From Methylomicrobium lacus_A (GTDB taxonomy: Bacteria; Pseudomonadota; Gammaproteobacteria; Methylococcales; Methylomonadaceae), in the NCBI RefSeq assembly GCF_041897535.1, contig NZ_CP169217.1, forward strand, positions 3,844,001-3,908,000: DNA of 64,000 bases. Reading direction: 5' to 3'. Shown here piece after piece: positions 43,671 through 52,837 of this stretch; the first letter of the stretch is position 1; every line of letters begins with the position of its first letter. Made by a program: the position numbers and the translations under genes. A model generated the notes under the pieces. The model ran no database searches, was not told the DNA's origin, and saw only the letters and a list, made by a program, of their open reading frames with translations.

Positions 43671-44990
43671 ATGCTGACGCCTCGGTTGATCGAGTCCGCG
43701 CTCGAATCGTGCGAGGCGTCCCCCCGGCAAATCTTTCTTGCCTATAGCGGCGGCGTCGATTCGCATGTGCTGCTGCATCTGTGCGCCCAGGATCCAACAA
43801 TGCGCGACCGGCTGACCGCGGTGCATGTGCATCACGGCCTGCAGATCCAAGCCGATGCCTGGGCCGAACATGCCGAAGCTACCGCGCGCGATCTCGGCGT
43901 CAACTTTCTGCTGTTTCGCGTCGATGCGCATCCCAAATCCGGCGAAAGCCCGGAAGAGGCGGCCAGGAACGCGCGTTACGCGGCGTTGAAGTCGGTGCTC
44001 GCGCCCGGCGATGCTCTGCTGGTCGCGCAACATCAGGATGACCAACTGGAAACGGTCCTGCTGCAATTGTTGCGCGGCGGCGGCCTGCTCGGGTTGGCCG
44101 GCATGCCGGCCAGCCTGCCGTTCGGTCGTGGCGCTCTGCTCAGGCCGTTTCTGCCTGTTCGGAAACAGCTGATCGATGACTACGCGGCGGCGCATCGCTT
44201 GCATTGGGTCGAAGATCCCAGCAATAACGACAGCGTTTACGACCGTAATTTTTTGCGCCGGCAGGTCCTGCCGTTGTTGAAACAGCGCTGGCCGTCCTGC
44301 GCTCAGACCGTGGCGCGTGCGGCCGGCCATTGTGCGGAAGCCCATGCGCTGCTGGTGGACATGGCCGCCGAGTCGTTCGGCGAGGTTTGCCAGGAAAGCG
44401 ATAATACCCTGAGTATCGAGCGGCTGAACGCGTTCGATCTGCCGCGTCGGCAGCTGATCATTCGCCATTGGTTTCGGCGGATGGGTTTGAAAATGCCTTC
44501 GCAGGCATTTCTGAACCGGCTGTTCGAGCAGGTGATCGGCGCGGGAATGCATGGCGATCCGGTGCTTTACGGGCAGGGCTGTCAGATCCGCCGCTACCGG
44601 GACCGGCTGTATTGCCTCAAAGACGATCATGACGAGGCGAGGCAGGATATTGCTTGGCCGAAGGATTGGGAAGCAATCACTATTGGCAAGCGCCTGACGC
44701 TCTCCTGTGTTCGGTCGATGGCGGGAATTCCCGAGGCGGTTTGGCGACAAGCCGTGGTGACAGTCAGGTTTCGCCGCGGCGGCGAGAAGATCCCGTTGCC
44801 GGGACGCCAAGGACGCCACAGCCTGAAAAAATTGTACCAGGAAACCGGCATCCCGCCGTGGCAAAGAGAGGCGATGCCGCTGATTTACCTTGACGGCAAA
44901 CTGGCCGCGGTCGCCGATCTCTGGATCAGTGCCGAATTTTATCGGGAGGATCAGTGTGATTGCATCCGTTTCGCCTTGCGCCGGGATTGA
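43671..44990 (+). CDS. tilS: tRNA(Ile)-lysidine synthase
   Basis: The 439-residue product has the N-type ATP pyrophosphatase P-loop SGGVDS at residues 26-31, then VHVHHGLQIQADAWAEH, AQHQDDQLETVLLQLLRG and the TilS C-terminal domains (RFRRGGEKIPLPGRQGRHSL). E. coli TilS is 432 residues. It converts C34 of the tRNA-Ile CAU anticodon to lysidine so that AUA codons are read as isoleucine. Confidence 0.96.
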   Translation: MLTPRLIESALESCEASPRQIFLAYSGGVDSHVLLHLCAQDPTMRDRLTAVHVHHGLQIQADAWAEHAEATARDLGVNFLLFRVDAHPKSGESPEEAARNARYAALKSVLAPGDALLVAQHQDDQLETVLLQLLRGGGLLGLAGMPASLPFGRGALLRPFLPVRKQLIDDYAAAHRLHWVEDPSNNDSVYDRNFLRRQVLPLLKQRWPSCAQTVARAAGHCAEAHALLVDMAAESFGEVCQESDNTLSIERLNAFDLPRRQLIIRHWFRRMGLKMPSQAFLNRLFEQVIGAGMHGDPVLYGQGCQIRRYRDRLYCLKDDHDEARQDIAWPKDWEAITIGKRLTLSCVRSMAGIPEAVWRQAVVTVRFRRGGEKIPLPGRQGRHSLKKLYQETGIPPWQREAMPLIYLDGKLAAVADLWISAEFYREDQCDCIRFALRRD

Positions 44991-45095
44991 TCTTTTCGGT
45001 CGCGAAATCGCTAAAGACGATGGCACCCATTTGGTGGTAAAATAGCCAACCTTCTGATACCAGTCATCTGTTCCAATCCGAAGCAAACATCTTAC

Positions 45096-46727
45096 ATGAC
45101 CAAATATATCTTTATCACCGGCGGGGTCGTCTCCTCCCTCGGCAAAGGCATTGCGGCGTCTTCGCTCGCGGCCATCCTGGAGGCACGCGGCCTGAAAGTG
45201 ACCCTGACCAAGCTGGACCCGTACATTAACGTCGATCCGGGCACGATGAGCCCTTTCCAGCACGGTGAAGTGTTTGTGACCGAGGATGGCGCCGAAACCG
45301 ATCTGGATCTGGGTCATTACGAGCGCTTCCTGAAGACCACGATGACCAAGAAGAACAACTTCACCACCGGTCAGGTCTACGACAGTGTGCTGCGCCGCGA
45401 GCGCAAGGGCGAATATCTCGGCGCGACCGTGCAGGTGATTCCGCACATCACCGATGAGATCAAGAACCGCGTCTATCAAAGCGCGGAGGGCATGGACGTC
45501 GCGCTGATTGAAGTCGGCGGCACGGTCGGCGATATCGAGTCGTTGCCGTTTCTTGAAGCGATACGGCAGATGCGCGTCGATCTCGGCGCGGACCGCTCGC
45601 TGTTCATTCATTTGACCTTGGTGCCTTACATCCGTTCGGCCGGCGAAATCAAGACCAAGCCGACCCAGCATTCGGTCAAGGAACTGCGCACGATCGGCAT
45701 CCAGCCGGACATTCTGATCTGCCGTTCGGAACAGGCGATTCCGGTCGCCGAGCGCCGCAAGATCGCGCTGTTCACCAATGTCGAGGAAAAGGCGGTCATT
45801 TCGGCGGTCGACGCGGATACGATTTACCGGATTCCGCTGCTCTTGCACGCGCAGGGGCTCGACGACATCGTCGTGAACAAATTGCGGCTGAATGCGCCGC
45901 CCGCCGACTTGAGCGAATGGAAAAACGTGGTCGACGCGCTGACGACTTCGACCAATGAAGTCAATATCGCGATCGTCGGCAAATATGTCGATCATACCGA
46001 TGCGTATAAATCGCTGAACGAAGCCTTGATTCATGCCGGCATAAGGACCCGCAACAAGGTCAAGATTCATTATATCGATTCCGAAATGATCGAGGACGAA
46101 GGCGTCGGCGCGCTGAAGAATGTCGATGCGATCCTGGTGCCCGGCGGTTTCGGCGAGCGCGGCGTCGAGGGCAAGATCGCGACGGTCAAATATGCGCGCG
46201 AAAACAAGATTCCCTATCTCGGCATCTGCCTCGGCATGCAGGTCGCGGTGATCGAATTCGCCCGCGATGTGGCGAAGCTCGAAGGCGCGCACAGCACCGA
46301 GTTCCTGCCGAAGTCGCCGCATCCGGTGATCGGCCTGATCACCGAATGGATGGACGAGGCCGGCCGGATCGAAACGCGCGATCAAAATTCCGACCTGGGC
46401 GGCACGATGCGCCTCGGCGGACAGCAATGCCGCCTGCAGGCCGATTCACTGGCGTTCAGGCTGTATCAGAAAGACGTGATCACCGAACGCCACCGGCATC
46501 GTTACGAGTTCAACAACCAGTATTTCGACAAACTCGAAAAGGCGGGCCTGAAGTTTTCCGGCAAATCGATCGACGGTCGCCTGGTCGAAGTGATCGAAAT
46601 CGCCGATCATCCGTGGTTCCTGGCCTGCCAGTTCCATCCCGAATTTACCTCGACGCCGCGCAAGGGGCATCCGTTGTTTTCGGGTTTCGTGGTCGCGGCG
46701 GTGGAGCATAAGAAGGCAGTTGCATAG
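45096..46727 (+). CDS. pyrG: CTP synthase
   Basis: The 543-residue product has the N-terminal synthase domain opening TKYIFITGGVVSSLGKGIAA and a class I glutamine amidotransferase domain, with the nucleophile Cys in GICLGMQVAVIEF near residue 380 and the catalytic His/Glu in FHPEFTSTP. It converts UTP to CTP with glutamine. It starts the pyrG-kdsA-eno-ftsB-ispD-ispF run. A TAAAAT box lies about 55 bases upstream. Its stop codon touches an intergenic inverted-repeat element. Confidence 0.98.
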   Translation: MTKYIFITGGVVSSLGKGIAASSLAAILEARGLKVTLTKLDPYINVDPGTMSPFQHGEVFVTEDGAETDLDLGHYERFLKTTMTKKNNFTTGQVYDSVLRRERKGEYLGATVQVIPHITDEIKNRVYQSAEGMDVALIEVGGTVGDIESLPFLEAIRQMRVDLGADRSLFIHLTLVPYIRSAGEIKTKPTQHSVKELRTIGIQPDILICRSEQAIPVAERRKIALFTNVEEKAVISAVDADTIYRIPLLLHAQGLDDIVVNKLRLNAPPADLSEWKNVVDALTTSTNEVNIAIVGKYVDHTDAYKSLNEALIHAGIRTRNKVKIHYIDSEMIEDEGVGALKNVDAILVPGGFGERGVEGKIATVKYARENKIPYLGICLGMQVAVIEFARDVAKLEGAHSTEFLPKSPHPVIGLITEWMDEAGRIETRDQNSDLGGTMRLGGQQCRLQADSLAFRLYQKDVITERHRHRYEFNNQYFDKLEKAGLKFSGKSIDGRLVEVIEIADHPWFLACQFHPEFTSTPRKGHPLFSGFVVAAVEHKKAVA

Positions 46728-46803
46728 GATGGGTAGAGCGCAGCGAAACCCATCAATCGACTTATGCGCGGCCCGATGGGTTTCGTTCCTCTACCCATCC
46801 TAC
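46727..46803. repeat. Intergenic inverted-repeat element between pyrG and kdsA
   Basis: Nested inverted repeats: GGATGGGTAGAG (46727-46738) and CGAAACCCATC (46744-46754) pair with GATGGGTTTCG (46775-46785) and CTCTACCCATCC (46789-46800). The element forms one long hairpin and resembles dispersed small intergenic repeats seen in several gammaproteobacteria. A related half copy may lie at 7574. Confidence 0.75.
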
Positions 46804-46863
46804 GCTACCCCGGAAACCTTATTGGCAAAATTATTGCCGCTTGAATACTAAACGAGAACATTG

Positions 46864-47697
46864 ATGCAATTATGTGGTTTTGAAGTCGGCCTCGACAAGC
46901 CGTTGTTTTTGATCGCCGGTCCCTGCGTGATCGAAAGCGAGCAACTGGCGCTGGATACGGCCGGCTACCTGAAGGAAGTGACGCAGGAACTGAACATTCC
47001 GTTCATCTACAAGTCGTCGTTCGACAAGGCCAACCGTTCGTCGCATGAAAGCTTCCGCGGTCTCGGCGTCGAGCGCGGGCTCGAAATTCTGGCGAAAGTC
47101 AAAAAAGAGATCGGCGTGCCGGTGTTGACCGACGTGCACGAGGACACCCCGCTTGAAGAAGTTGCAAAGGTCGTCGACGTGATGCAGACCCCGGCGTTCC
47201 TGTGCCGGCAGACCAATTTCATCCAGAGCGTCGCGGCCTGCGGCATTCCGGTCAACATCAAGAAAGGCCAGTTTCTGGCGCCTTGGGACATGGCAAATGT
47301 CGCGAACAAGGCGAAGGCGGCCGGCAACGACCAGATCATGGTCTGCGAGCGCGGTGTGTCGTTCGGCTATAACAACCTGGTCTCCGACATGCGCTCGCTC
47401 GCGGTGATGCGCGACACGGGGTGCCCTGTCGTGTTCGATGCGACCCATTCGGTGCAGTTGCCGGGCGGGCAGGGCAGTTGCTCGGGCGGCCAGCGCGAAT
47501 TCGTGCCGGTATTGGCGCGGGCGGCTGTGGCTGTCGGCATCTCCGGCCTGTTCATGGAAACGCATCCGAATCCGGCCGAGGCGAAGAGCGACGGCCCGAA
47601 TTCGTGGCCGATGCACCGGATCAAAGAATTACTCGAAGTTTTATTAACCATCGATCAGGCGGTGAAAAGCCAAAGCCTGATAGAAACCACAATCTAA
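46864..47697 (+). CDS. kdsA: 3-deoxy-8-phosphooctulonate synthase (KDO-8-P synthase)
   Basis: The 277-residue TIM-barrel aldolase has IAGPCVIESEQLALDTA, YKSSFDKANRSSHESFRG near residue 54, LTDVHEDTP and VFDATHSVQLPGGQG, all KdsA hallmarks. It joins phosphoenolpyruvate and arabinose-5-phosphate for the Kdo of LPS inner core. An in-frame TTG precedes at 46861, but ATG at 46864 fits. The stop lies ten bases before eno. Confidence 0.97.
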   Translation: MQLCGFEVGLDKPLFLIAGPCVIESEQLALDTAGYLKEVTQELNIPFIYKSSFDKANRSSHESFRGLGVERGLEILAKVKKEIGVPVLTDVHEDTPLEEVAKVVDVMQTPAFLCRQTNFIQSVAACGIPVNIKKGQFLAPWDMANVANKAKAAGNDQIMVCERGVSFGYNNLVSDMRSLAVMRDTGCPVVFDATHSVQLPGGQGSCSGGQREFVPVLARAAVAVGISGLFMETHPNPAEAKSDGPNSWPMHRIKELLEVLLTIDQAVKSQSLIETTI

Positions 47698-47707
47698 GGA
47701 AACATTA

Positions 47708-48988
47708 ATGGCTGCAATAGTAGATATTCGTGCAAGAGAAGTCCTGGATTCGCGCGGCAACCCGACCGTCGAAGCCGATGTAGTACTGGCGTCCGGCGTG
47801 GTCGGCAGCGCGATGGTGCCGTCCGGCGCTTCGACCGGCGAGCGCGAAGCGATCGAGCTGCGCGACGGCGACAAATCCCGCTACCTCGGCAAAGGCGTCT
47901 TGAACGCGGTCAACAACGTCAAGACCGAAATCCGCTCTGCGATCATCGGTTTCGACGCGGCAGATCAGGAAGGCATCGACAACAAGATGATCGAACTGGA
48001 CGGCACCGAATCGAAATCGCGTCTGGGCGCGAACGCGTTGCTGGCGGTCTCGATGGCGGCGGCGCGCGCGGCGGCGCAGGAAAGCAAGCAGCCGTTGTAC
48101 CGCTACCTGAACAAAACCGGCGAATTCGTGATGCCGGTGCCGATGATGAACATCATCAACGGCGGTTCGCACGCGGACAACAGCGTCGACCTGCAGGAAT
48201 TCATGATTTTGCCGGTCGGAGCTCCCTCCTTCCGCGAAGCGATCCGCTACGGCGCGGAAGTCTTCCACAATCTGGCCAAGGTGCTGAAATCGAAAGGCCT
48301 CGCGACCACCGTCGGCGACGAAGGCGGTTTCGCGCCTAACCTGTCTTCGAACGAAGAAGCGATCAGCGTGATCCTCCAAGCGATCGAACAGGCCGGCTTC
48401 AAACCGGGCGTCGACATCTATCTGGGCCTCGACGCGGCCGCGTCCGAATACTATGCTGACGGCGTCTACGATCTGGCGTCCGAAAACAAGCAATACAGCT
48501 CGGCGCAAATGGCAGACTTCTTCGTCGACTGGGTCAACAAATATCCGATCATCAGCATCGAAGACGGCTTCGACGAAAACGACTGGGACGGCTGGAAACT
48601 GATCACCGAAAAACTCGGCGGCCGCATCCAGCTGGTCGGCGACGATTTGTTCGTGACCAACCCGAAAATCCTTAAAAAAGGCATCGAGCAAAACATCGCG
48701 AACTCGATCCTGATCAAGGTGAACCAAATCGGCACCCTGACCGAAACCTTGGCCGCGATCGACATGGCGAAAAAAGCCGGCTACTCGGCGGTCGTTTCGC
48801 ACCGTTCCGGCGAGACCGAAGACACCACGATCGCGGATCTGGTCGTCGCGACCGGCACCGGACAAATCAAGACCGGATCGCTGAGCCGTTCCGACCGTGT
48901 CGCCAAGTACAACCGCCTGATGAAGATCGAGGAAGAGTTGGGCGGCGTGGCACGTTACGCAGGCCGCAGCGCATTCAAATCGCTGTAA
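47708..48988 (+). CDS. eno: Enolase
   Basis: The 426-residue product has the enolase signature LIKVNQIGTLTETL near residue 335, VSHRSGETEDTTIADL near 362, metal ligands in EDGFDENDWDGW and VGDDLFVTN, and the N-terminal VVDIRAREVLDSRGNPT-type start. It interconverts 2-phosphoglycerate and phosphoenolpyruvate; in E. coli it is also part of the RNA degradosome. Codon use is strongly biased, as expected for a highly expressed gene. Confidence 0.98.
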   Translation: MAAIVDIRAREVLDSRGNPTVEADVVLASGVVGSAMVPSGASTGEREAIELRDGDKSRYLGKGVLNAVNNVKTEIRSAIIGFDAADQEGIDNKMIELDGTESKSRLGANALLAVSMAAARAAAQESKQPLYRYLNKTGEFVMPVPMMNIINGGSHADNSVDLQEFMILPVGAPSFREAIRYGAEVFHNLAKVLKSKGLATTVGDEGGFAPNLSSNEEAISVILQAIEQAGFKPGVDIYLGLDAAASEYYADGVYDLASENKQYSSAQMADFFVDWVNKYPIISIEDGFDENDWDGWKLITEKLGGRIQLVGDDLFVTNPKILKKGIEQNIANSILIKVNQIGTLTETLAAIDMAKKAGYSAVVSHRSGETEDTTIADLVVATGTGQIKTGSLSRSDRVAKYNRLMKIEEELGGVARYAGRSAFKSL

Positions 48989-49053
48989 AACTTTGAATCA
49001 AGGCGCGGGGGTAGGGCATTGATGCCTTGTGCCGCGCCTTGAGACGGAATGCC

Positions 49054-49332
49054 ATGAAATTTCTCGTTGCGGTCATCATCCTGCTGATCATTCATTTCCA
49101 GTACCGCCTGTGGCTCGGCGACGGCAGTCTGAAGGAGACGCGCGCCTATCAACAGCGCCTGGCGGAATTGAAGAAACTGGGTGAGGAAAAACGGCAGCGC
49201 AACGAGAAGCTTTATGCGGAAGTCAAGGACCTGCATAAAGGGCAGGAAGCGATCGAAGAACGCGCGCGCGATGAGTTGGGCATGATTCGCGAAGACGAAA
49301 CTTTTTTTCAGGTGATCGAAAAAAAACCCTAA
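49054..49332 (+). CDS. ftsB: Cell division protein FtsB
   Basis: This is a small bitopic protein of 92 residues. A membrane helix spans residues 2-20 (KFLVAVIILLIIHFQYRLW), followed by a coiled coil (QQRLAELKKLGEEKRQRNEK) and a C-terminal ERARDELGMIREDETFFQV motif typical of FtsB. It acts with FtsL and FtsQ in divisome activation. The ATG at 49054 is chosen over upstream GTG/TTG options because it places the membrane helix at the N-terminus. It lies between eno and ispD as in E. coli. Confidence 0.95.
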   Translation: MKFLVAVIILLIIHFQYRLWLGDGSLKETRAYQQRLAELKKLGEEKRQRNEKLYAEVKDLHKGQEAIEERARDELGMIREDETFFQVIEKKP

Positions 49333-49415
49333 TGAATCTATCGGGTGGATGAGTTTTAGCGCATCGCCCTGTTGATCCGATACGGCGGCCAGTCTGGGCC
49401 GCGATTTACCTCTTG

Positions 49416-50117
49416 ATGACTCAAGCAATCAAATTCTGGGCCGTGGTGCCCGCAGCCGGCGTCGGCAAGCGCATGCAGTCCGACCGCCCCAAACAATATC
49501 TCGAATTGGCCGGCAAAACGGTCATCGAGCAAACCCTGACCCGCCTCTTGGACGCCGAGGTGTTTTCCGCGATCGCGGTGGCGATTTCGGTTGAAGACCC
49601 TTACTGGCCCGAACTCGAATTATCGCGGCATCCGCAAGTCCTGACCGCGCCCGGCGGCAAGGAAAGGGCCGATTCGGTGCTGTCCGCGTTGAAGTCGCTA
49701 CAGGATCGCGCCAATCACGACGACTGGGTGCTGGTGCATGATGCGGCGCGGCCCTGCATCACCTCCGAGGACATTCATAAGCTGATCGCTACGCTGGCCG
49801 ATGACGAAGTCGGCGGCATCCTGGCGCTGTCCTCGCACGATACGCTGAAAGACGTGCAGGACAATGCGATCGTCGGCACGCTCGACCGCCGCCATATCTG
49901 GCGCGCGTTGACGCCGCAGATGTTCCGCTACGGCATGTTGAAGGTCGCGCTGACCGAGGCCGAAGGCAATCCGATGATCACCGATGAAGCCAGCGCGCTC
50001 GAACTGAAGGGCCTCAAGCCAAAAATCGTCGAAGGCCGGCCCGACAATCTCAAAATCACCCGGCCCGAAGATCTGGCGCTGGCAACATTTTATCTGGAGC
50101 AACAAGCGGCTCGGTAA
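49416..50117 (+). CDS. ispD: 2-C-methyl-D-erythritol 4-phosphate cytidylyltransferase
   Basis: The 233-residue nucleotidyltransferase has VVPAAGVGKRMQSDRPKQYL at the N-terminus, VLVHDAARPCI near residue 109 and ALTPQMFRYGML near residue 170. It performs the third step of the non-mevalonate isoprenoid pathway. It starts at ATG 49416; an in-frame TTG just upstream is less likely. It precedes ispF, the usual arrangement. Confidence 0.96.
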   Translation: MTQAIKFWAVVPAAGVGKRMQSDRPKQYLELAGKTVIEQTLTRLLDAEVFSAIAVAISVEDPYWPELELSRHPQVLTAPGGKERADSVLSALKSLQDRANHDDWVLVHDAARPCITSEDIHKLIATLADDEVGGILALSSHDTLKDVQDNAIVGTLDRRHIWRALTPQMFRYGMLKVALTEAEGNPMITDEASALELKGLKPKIVEGRPDNLKITRPEDLALATFYLEQQAAR

Positions 50118-50287
50118 GGAATCATCGACGCTGAATCCTCGAGTGTTCACCCATGCGACATAGCGGGTCAGAAATCCACAGTACAGCCGAAAAGCTCAAA
50201 CTCGTTATCGATATTCCCATGCGTGCCTCGGGCGCTTTTATCCAGAAAACTTTCGACAATCCTTTGCAAACGATAGGTAATAAATAG

Positions 50288-50755
50288 ATGAGAATTGGGC
50301 AGGGTTATGACGTGCACCGTTTCAACGAGGGCGATCATATCATTCTCGGCGGTGTCACGATTCCTTACGAGAAAGGCCTCGAAGCGCATTCGGATGGCGA
50401 CGTGGTGCTGCATGCGCTAGCCGATGCGCTGCTCGGCGCGGCCGCGCTGGGCGACATCGGCAAGCATTTTCCGGATACCGATCCTGAGTTCAAAGGCGCG
50501 GACAGCCGCGTATTGCTGCGCCATGTCTATGGCATCGTGCGGGATAAGGGTTACCGGTTGGTCAATGCCGACATCACGATCATCGCGCAGGCGCCGAAAA
50601 TGGCGCCGCATATTGCCGCGATGTGCGGGAACATTGCCGAAGATTTAGAGACCGAAATCGACTCTATCAATGTGAAGGCGACCACGACCGAGAAGCTCGG
50701 CTTCGAAGGCCGCAAGGAAGGGATTGCGGTGCAGGCGGTGGTGTTGCTCGAATAA
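50288..50755 (+). CDS. ispF: 2-C-methyl-D-erythritol 2,4-cyclodiphosphate synthase
   Basis: The 155-residue product has the zinc-ligand start GYDVHRFNEGDHIILGGV, then SDGDVVLHALADALLGA and the C-terminal VKATTTEKLGFEGRKEGIAV. It cyclises CDP-ME 2-phosphate to MEcPP in isoprenoid synthesis. A 170-base gap without a gene separates it from ispD. Confidence 0.97.
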   Translation: MRIGQGYDVHRFNEGDHIILGGVTIPYEKGLEAHSDGDVVLHALADALLGAAALGDIGKHFPDTDPEFKGADSRVLLRHVYGIVRDKGYRLVNADITIIAQAPKMAPHIAAMCGNIAEDLETEIDSINVKATTTEKLGFEGRKEGIAVQAVVLLE

Positions 50756-50770
50756 TCAGGAATAGGGAGC

Positions 50771-50799
50771 AAGGCCCGAAGGCTGCCGCCCCGGGCCTT
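50771..50799. terminator. Hairpin between convergent ispF and the secreted hypothetical
   Basis: AAGGCCCG (50771-50778) pairs with CGGGCCTT (50792-50799) around a 13-base loop. There is no long T tract, so its strength is uncertain. Confidence 0.5.
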
Positions 50800-50816
50800 G
50801 TCCCCGCCCCCAAAGC

Positions 50817-51260
50817 TTACTTCATCATTTCGCGTTTGAAAATGGCATCCAGCTTTTTGTTGACGCTGGGCGGCTCGGCTGGCGGCGGCACCGGGGCGGG
50901 TTGCGGTTCGACGCGTTGCGCCACGGCCATCGGTGCAGGGGCTTTGCGGGTGCAGTCCTTGTCATATTCATAATCGCCTACCGGCCGTTCAAACGTATAT
51001 TTGAACGGCTTGCAGACGATCGTATTGCCCAGTTTTTCAAATGCATCGTGGGGCGCAGGGATGGCGGCCAGCGCGGTGATGGGGCTTAAGCCCACAAACA
51101 GGCCGGCGCCGACCAGCGTGCCGACGATGCCGGCAGGCCGCAGAAATATATCCATCATCACATCATAGCCATCGCTTTCGACCGCTTGCGGGGTTTGTGC
51201 GAAACTTGGCGTCGCCAGCGAAACAGAAAAGAGCAAAACCAATGAGCTAACTTTCTTCAT
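50817..51260 (-). CDS. Secreted/periplasmic hypothetical protein with proline-rich segment
   Basis: The 147-residue product has a Sec signal peptide (MKKVSSLVLLFSVSLATPSFA). A short hydrophobic Gly/Ala segment follows (IVGTLVGAGLFVGLSPITAL), then KPFKYTFERPVGDYEYDKDC with two cysteines nearby and a Pro-rich linker (PQPAPVPPPAEPPS). The family is not recognised. The ATG at 51260 is preceded by GGAGAG at good spacing. It is convergent with ispF, with no clear functional neighbour. Confidence 0.75.
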   Translation of the reverse strand: MKKVSSLVLLFSVSLATPSFAQTPQAVESDGYDVMMDIFLRPAGIVGTLVGAGLFVGLSPITALAAIPAPHDAFEKLGNTIVCKPFKYTFERPVGDYEYDKDCTRKAPAPMAVAQRVEPQPAPVPPPAEPPSVNKKLDAIFKREMMK

Positions 51261-51785
51261 TTGACTCTCCAAGCGGTTATAATCAATCGTATCAAAGGTA
51301 AGGCTATCCTATCCGGAAAAATATATCCTGTGCTTTCTTAAGTGTAGCATAATGTTTTGGGTTGGGGCATTTATTCGTTAGTCGCAAAAAATAGGTCTTC
51401 TTGGCAATCGGTGTTAGAGGGTTTCAGTTAAGACTGTCTTATTATGTGCGCTTACAAGTGCCTAGTTCAATCTAACTCGTATTATTAGCTATTGTAAAAA
51501 TCCTGAGCGATTACGGCCGCGTATTTTCGCGCATTTTTTTCGTTCTAATGTCGTTTTATCAAGACAAACAGGTGGTGTAGGCGTTGCCTCCGCGTGCTTG
51601 CCGGCAGCGTCTGAGTCAAGCTGACATACCTGACTTAATCCACTAGATAGGTCTATTTCCTTAGTCTAGCTCAAATGCTTTGCAAGCGACTTAAATTTCG
51701 GATCTGTTGCCGGCCTGGTTTGCCGCCAAAGCCCGTTGGTTCAAGCCTTATTGCATCGGAAGCGTCTTCTCTGTATGCTGCACCG
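51261..51785. other. AT-rich intergenic region before rlmH
   Basis: No gene is supported. It contains a TAAGAC-T-GTCTTA palindrome at 51429-51441 overlapping a TATTAT box, and a CGCG/CGCG mini-hairpin followed by seven T near 51515-51540. These may be regulatory or chance. Confidence 0.4.
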
Positions 51786-52256
51786 ATGCAAATACATCTG
51801 ATCTCGATAGGAAACCGCATGCCCGCTTGGGTGCAGCAGGGCTACGACGAATACGCGAAGCGGCTACCGCGGGAATGCGAATTGATTTTGAAGGAAATTC
51901 AGCCGGGCAACCGCGGCAAGAACTGCGATGTGGCCCGTATCGTGAAGGACGAAGGCGACAGGATGCTGGCCGCGATGCCGGCGAATTGCCATCCGGTCAC
52001 GCTCGATCTGGCCGGCAAGCCCTGGTCCACGCCGGAGCTTTCGCTGTCTTTAAAACGCTGGCTAGAAAGCGGGCGGAATATTGCCTTAATGATAGGCGGG
52101 CCGGAAGGCCTGGCCGATGCGGTCAAAAACACGGCGCGCGAATCCTGGTGTTTGTCGAATCTGACCTTTCCGCATCCCTTGGTGCGGATCGTCGTGGCCG
52201 AGCAGCTTTACCGTGCCTGGAGCATTCTGAACAATCACCCCTACCATCGCGGATGA
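51786..52256 (+). CDS. rlmH: 23S rRNA (pseudouridine1915-N3)-methyltransferase
   Basis: The 156-residue SPOUT methyltransferase begins MQIHLISIGNRMPAWVQQGY. It has ALMIGGPEGLADAVK near residue 102 and a C-terminal LTFPHPLVRIVVAEQLYRAW knot, ending HPYHRG as in E. coli (155 residues). It methylates pseudouridine 1915 in helix 69. The open frame extends upstream, but only ATG 51786 gives the family start. It overlaps maf by four bases. Confidence 0.96.
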   Translation: MQIHLISIGNRMPAWVQQGYDEYAKRLPRECELILKEIQPGNRGKNCDVARIVKDEGDRMLAAMPANCHPVTLDLAGKPWSTPELSLSLKRWLESGRNIALMIGGPEGLADAVKNTARESWCLSNLTFPHPLVRIVVAEQLYRAWSILNNHPYHRG

Positions 52257-52837
52257 AAAAGGCGCAGATCATCCTTGCCTCGGCCTCGCCGCGCCGGCGG
52301 GAGCTCTTGGATCAAATCGGCATTGCTTACGAGGTCTGGCCGGTCGACATCGACGAAACGCCGAATAGGAACGAGGCGCCGGCGGACTATGCGCGCCGGA
52401 TCGCGGCCGAAAAGTCTGCGGCTTGTCATCGGCTGGCGCTACATCAAGACTTGCCGGTGCTGGCGGCGGATACCGCCGTCGTCTTAAACGGCCGCATCAT
52501 GGGTAAGCCGAAGGACAAGGAGGATGCGCTGGCGATGCTGCGCCAATTGTCCGGGCAAACCCATCAGGTTCTGAGCGCGGTCTCGCTTCGGGGGCGCCTG
52601 CACGGCGAGGCGCTGAGCGTGACCGAGGTGACGTTCCGATCGATCAGCGAGCGGGAAATGTTGACCTATTGGGCCACCTCCGAACCCGCCGACAAAGCCG
52701 GCAGTTATGCCATCCAGGGACTCGGCAGTGTGTTCGTGCAGTCGATAGCGGGCAGTTTTTCCGGCGTGGTCGGGCTGCCGTTGTTCGAAACGGCCGAACT
52801 TCTCTTACAACAAGGCATCCAAGTGTTACATGAGTGA
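52253..52837 (+). CDS. maf: Maf-family nucleoside triphosphate pyrophosphatase (YhdE type)
   Basis: The 194-residue product has the Maf start IILASASPRRRELLDQIGI, the catalytic region VLAADTAVVLNGRIMGKPKD and GKPKDKEDALAMLRQLSGQT. YhdE-type proteins hydrolyse dTTP, UTP and modified analogues. A much longer frame is open upstream through rlmH, but ATG 52253 overlaps the rlmH stop (ATGA) and gives the family length. It overlaps rng by eight bases; maf-rng adjacency is conserved. Confidence 0.93.
   Translation: MKKAQIILASASPRRRELLDQIGIAYEVWPVDIDETPNRNEAPADYARRIAAEKSAACHRLALHQDLPVLAADTAVVLNGRIMGKPKDKEDALAMLRQLSGQTHQVLSAVSLRGRLHGEALSVTEVTFRSISEREMLTYWATSEPADKAGSYAIQGLGSVFVQSIAGSFSGVVGLPLFETAELLLQQGIQVLHE

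Noticed and set aside
43626..46427. A 933-codon open frame on the minus strand across tilS and pyrG
   Set aside because: It is antisense to two fully recognisable genes and rich in Arg, His, Asp and Phe, as expected from the reverse complement of high-GC codons. It has no motif of its own.
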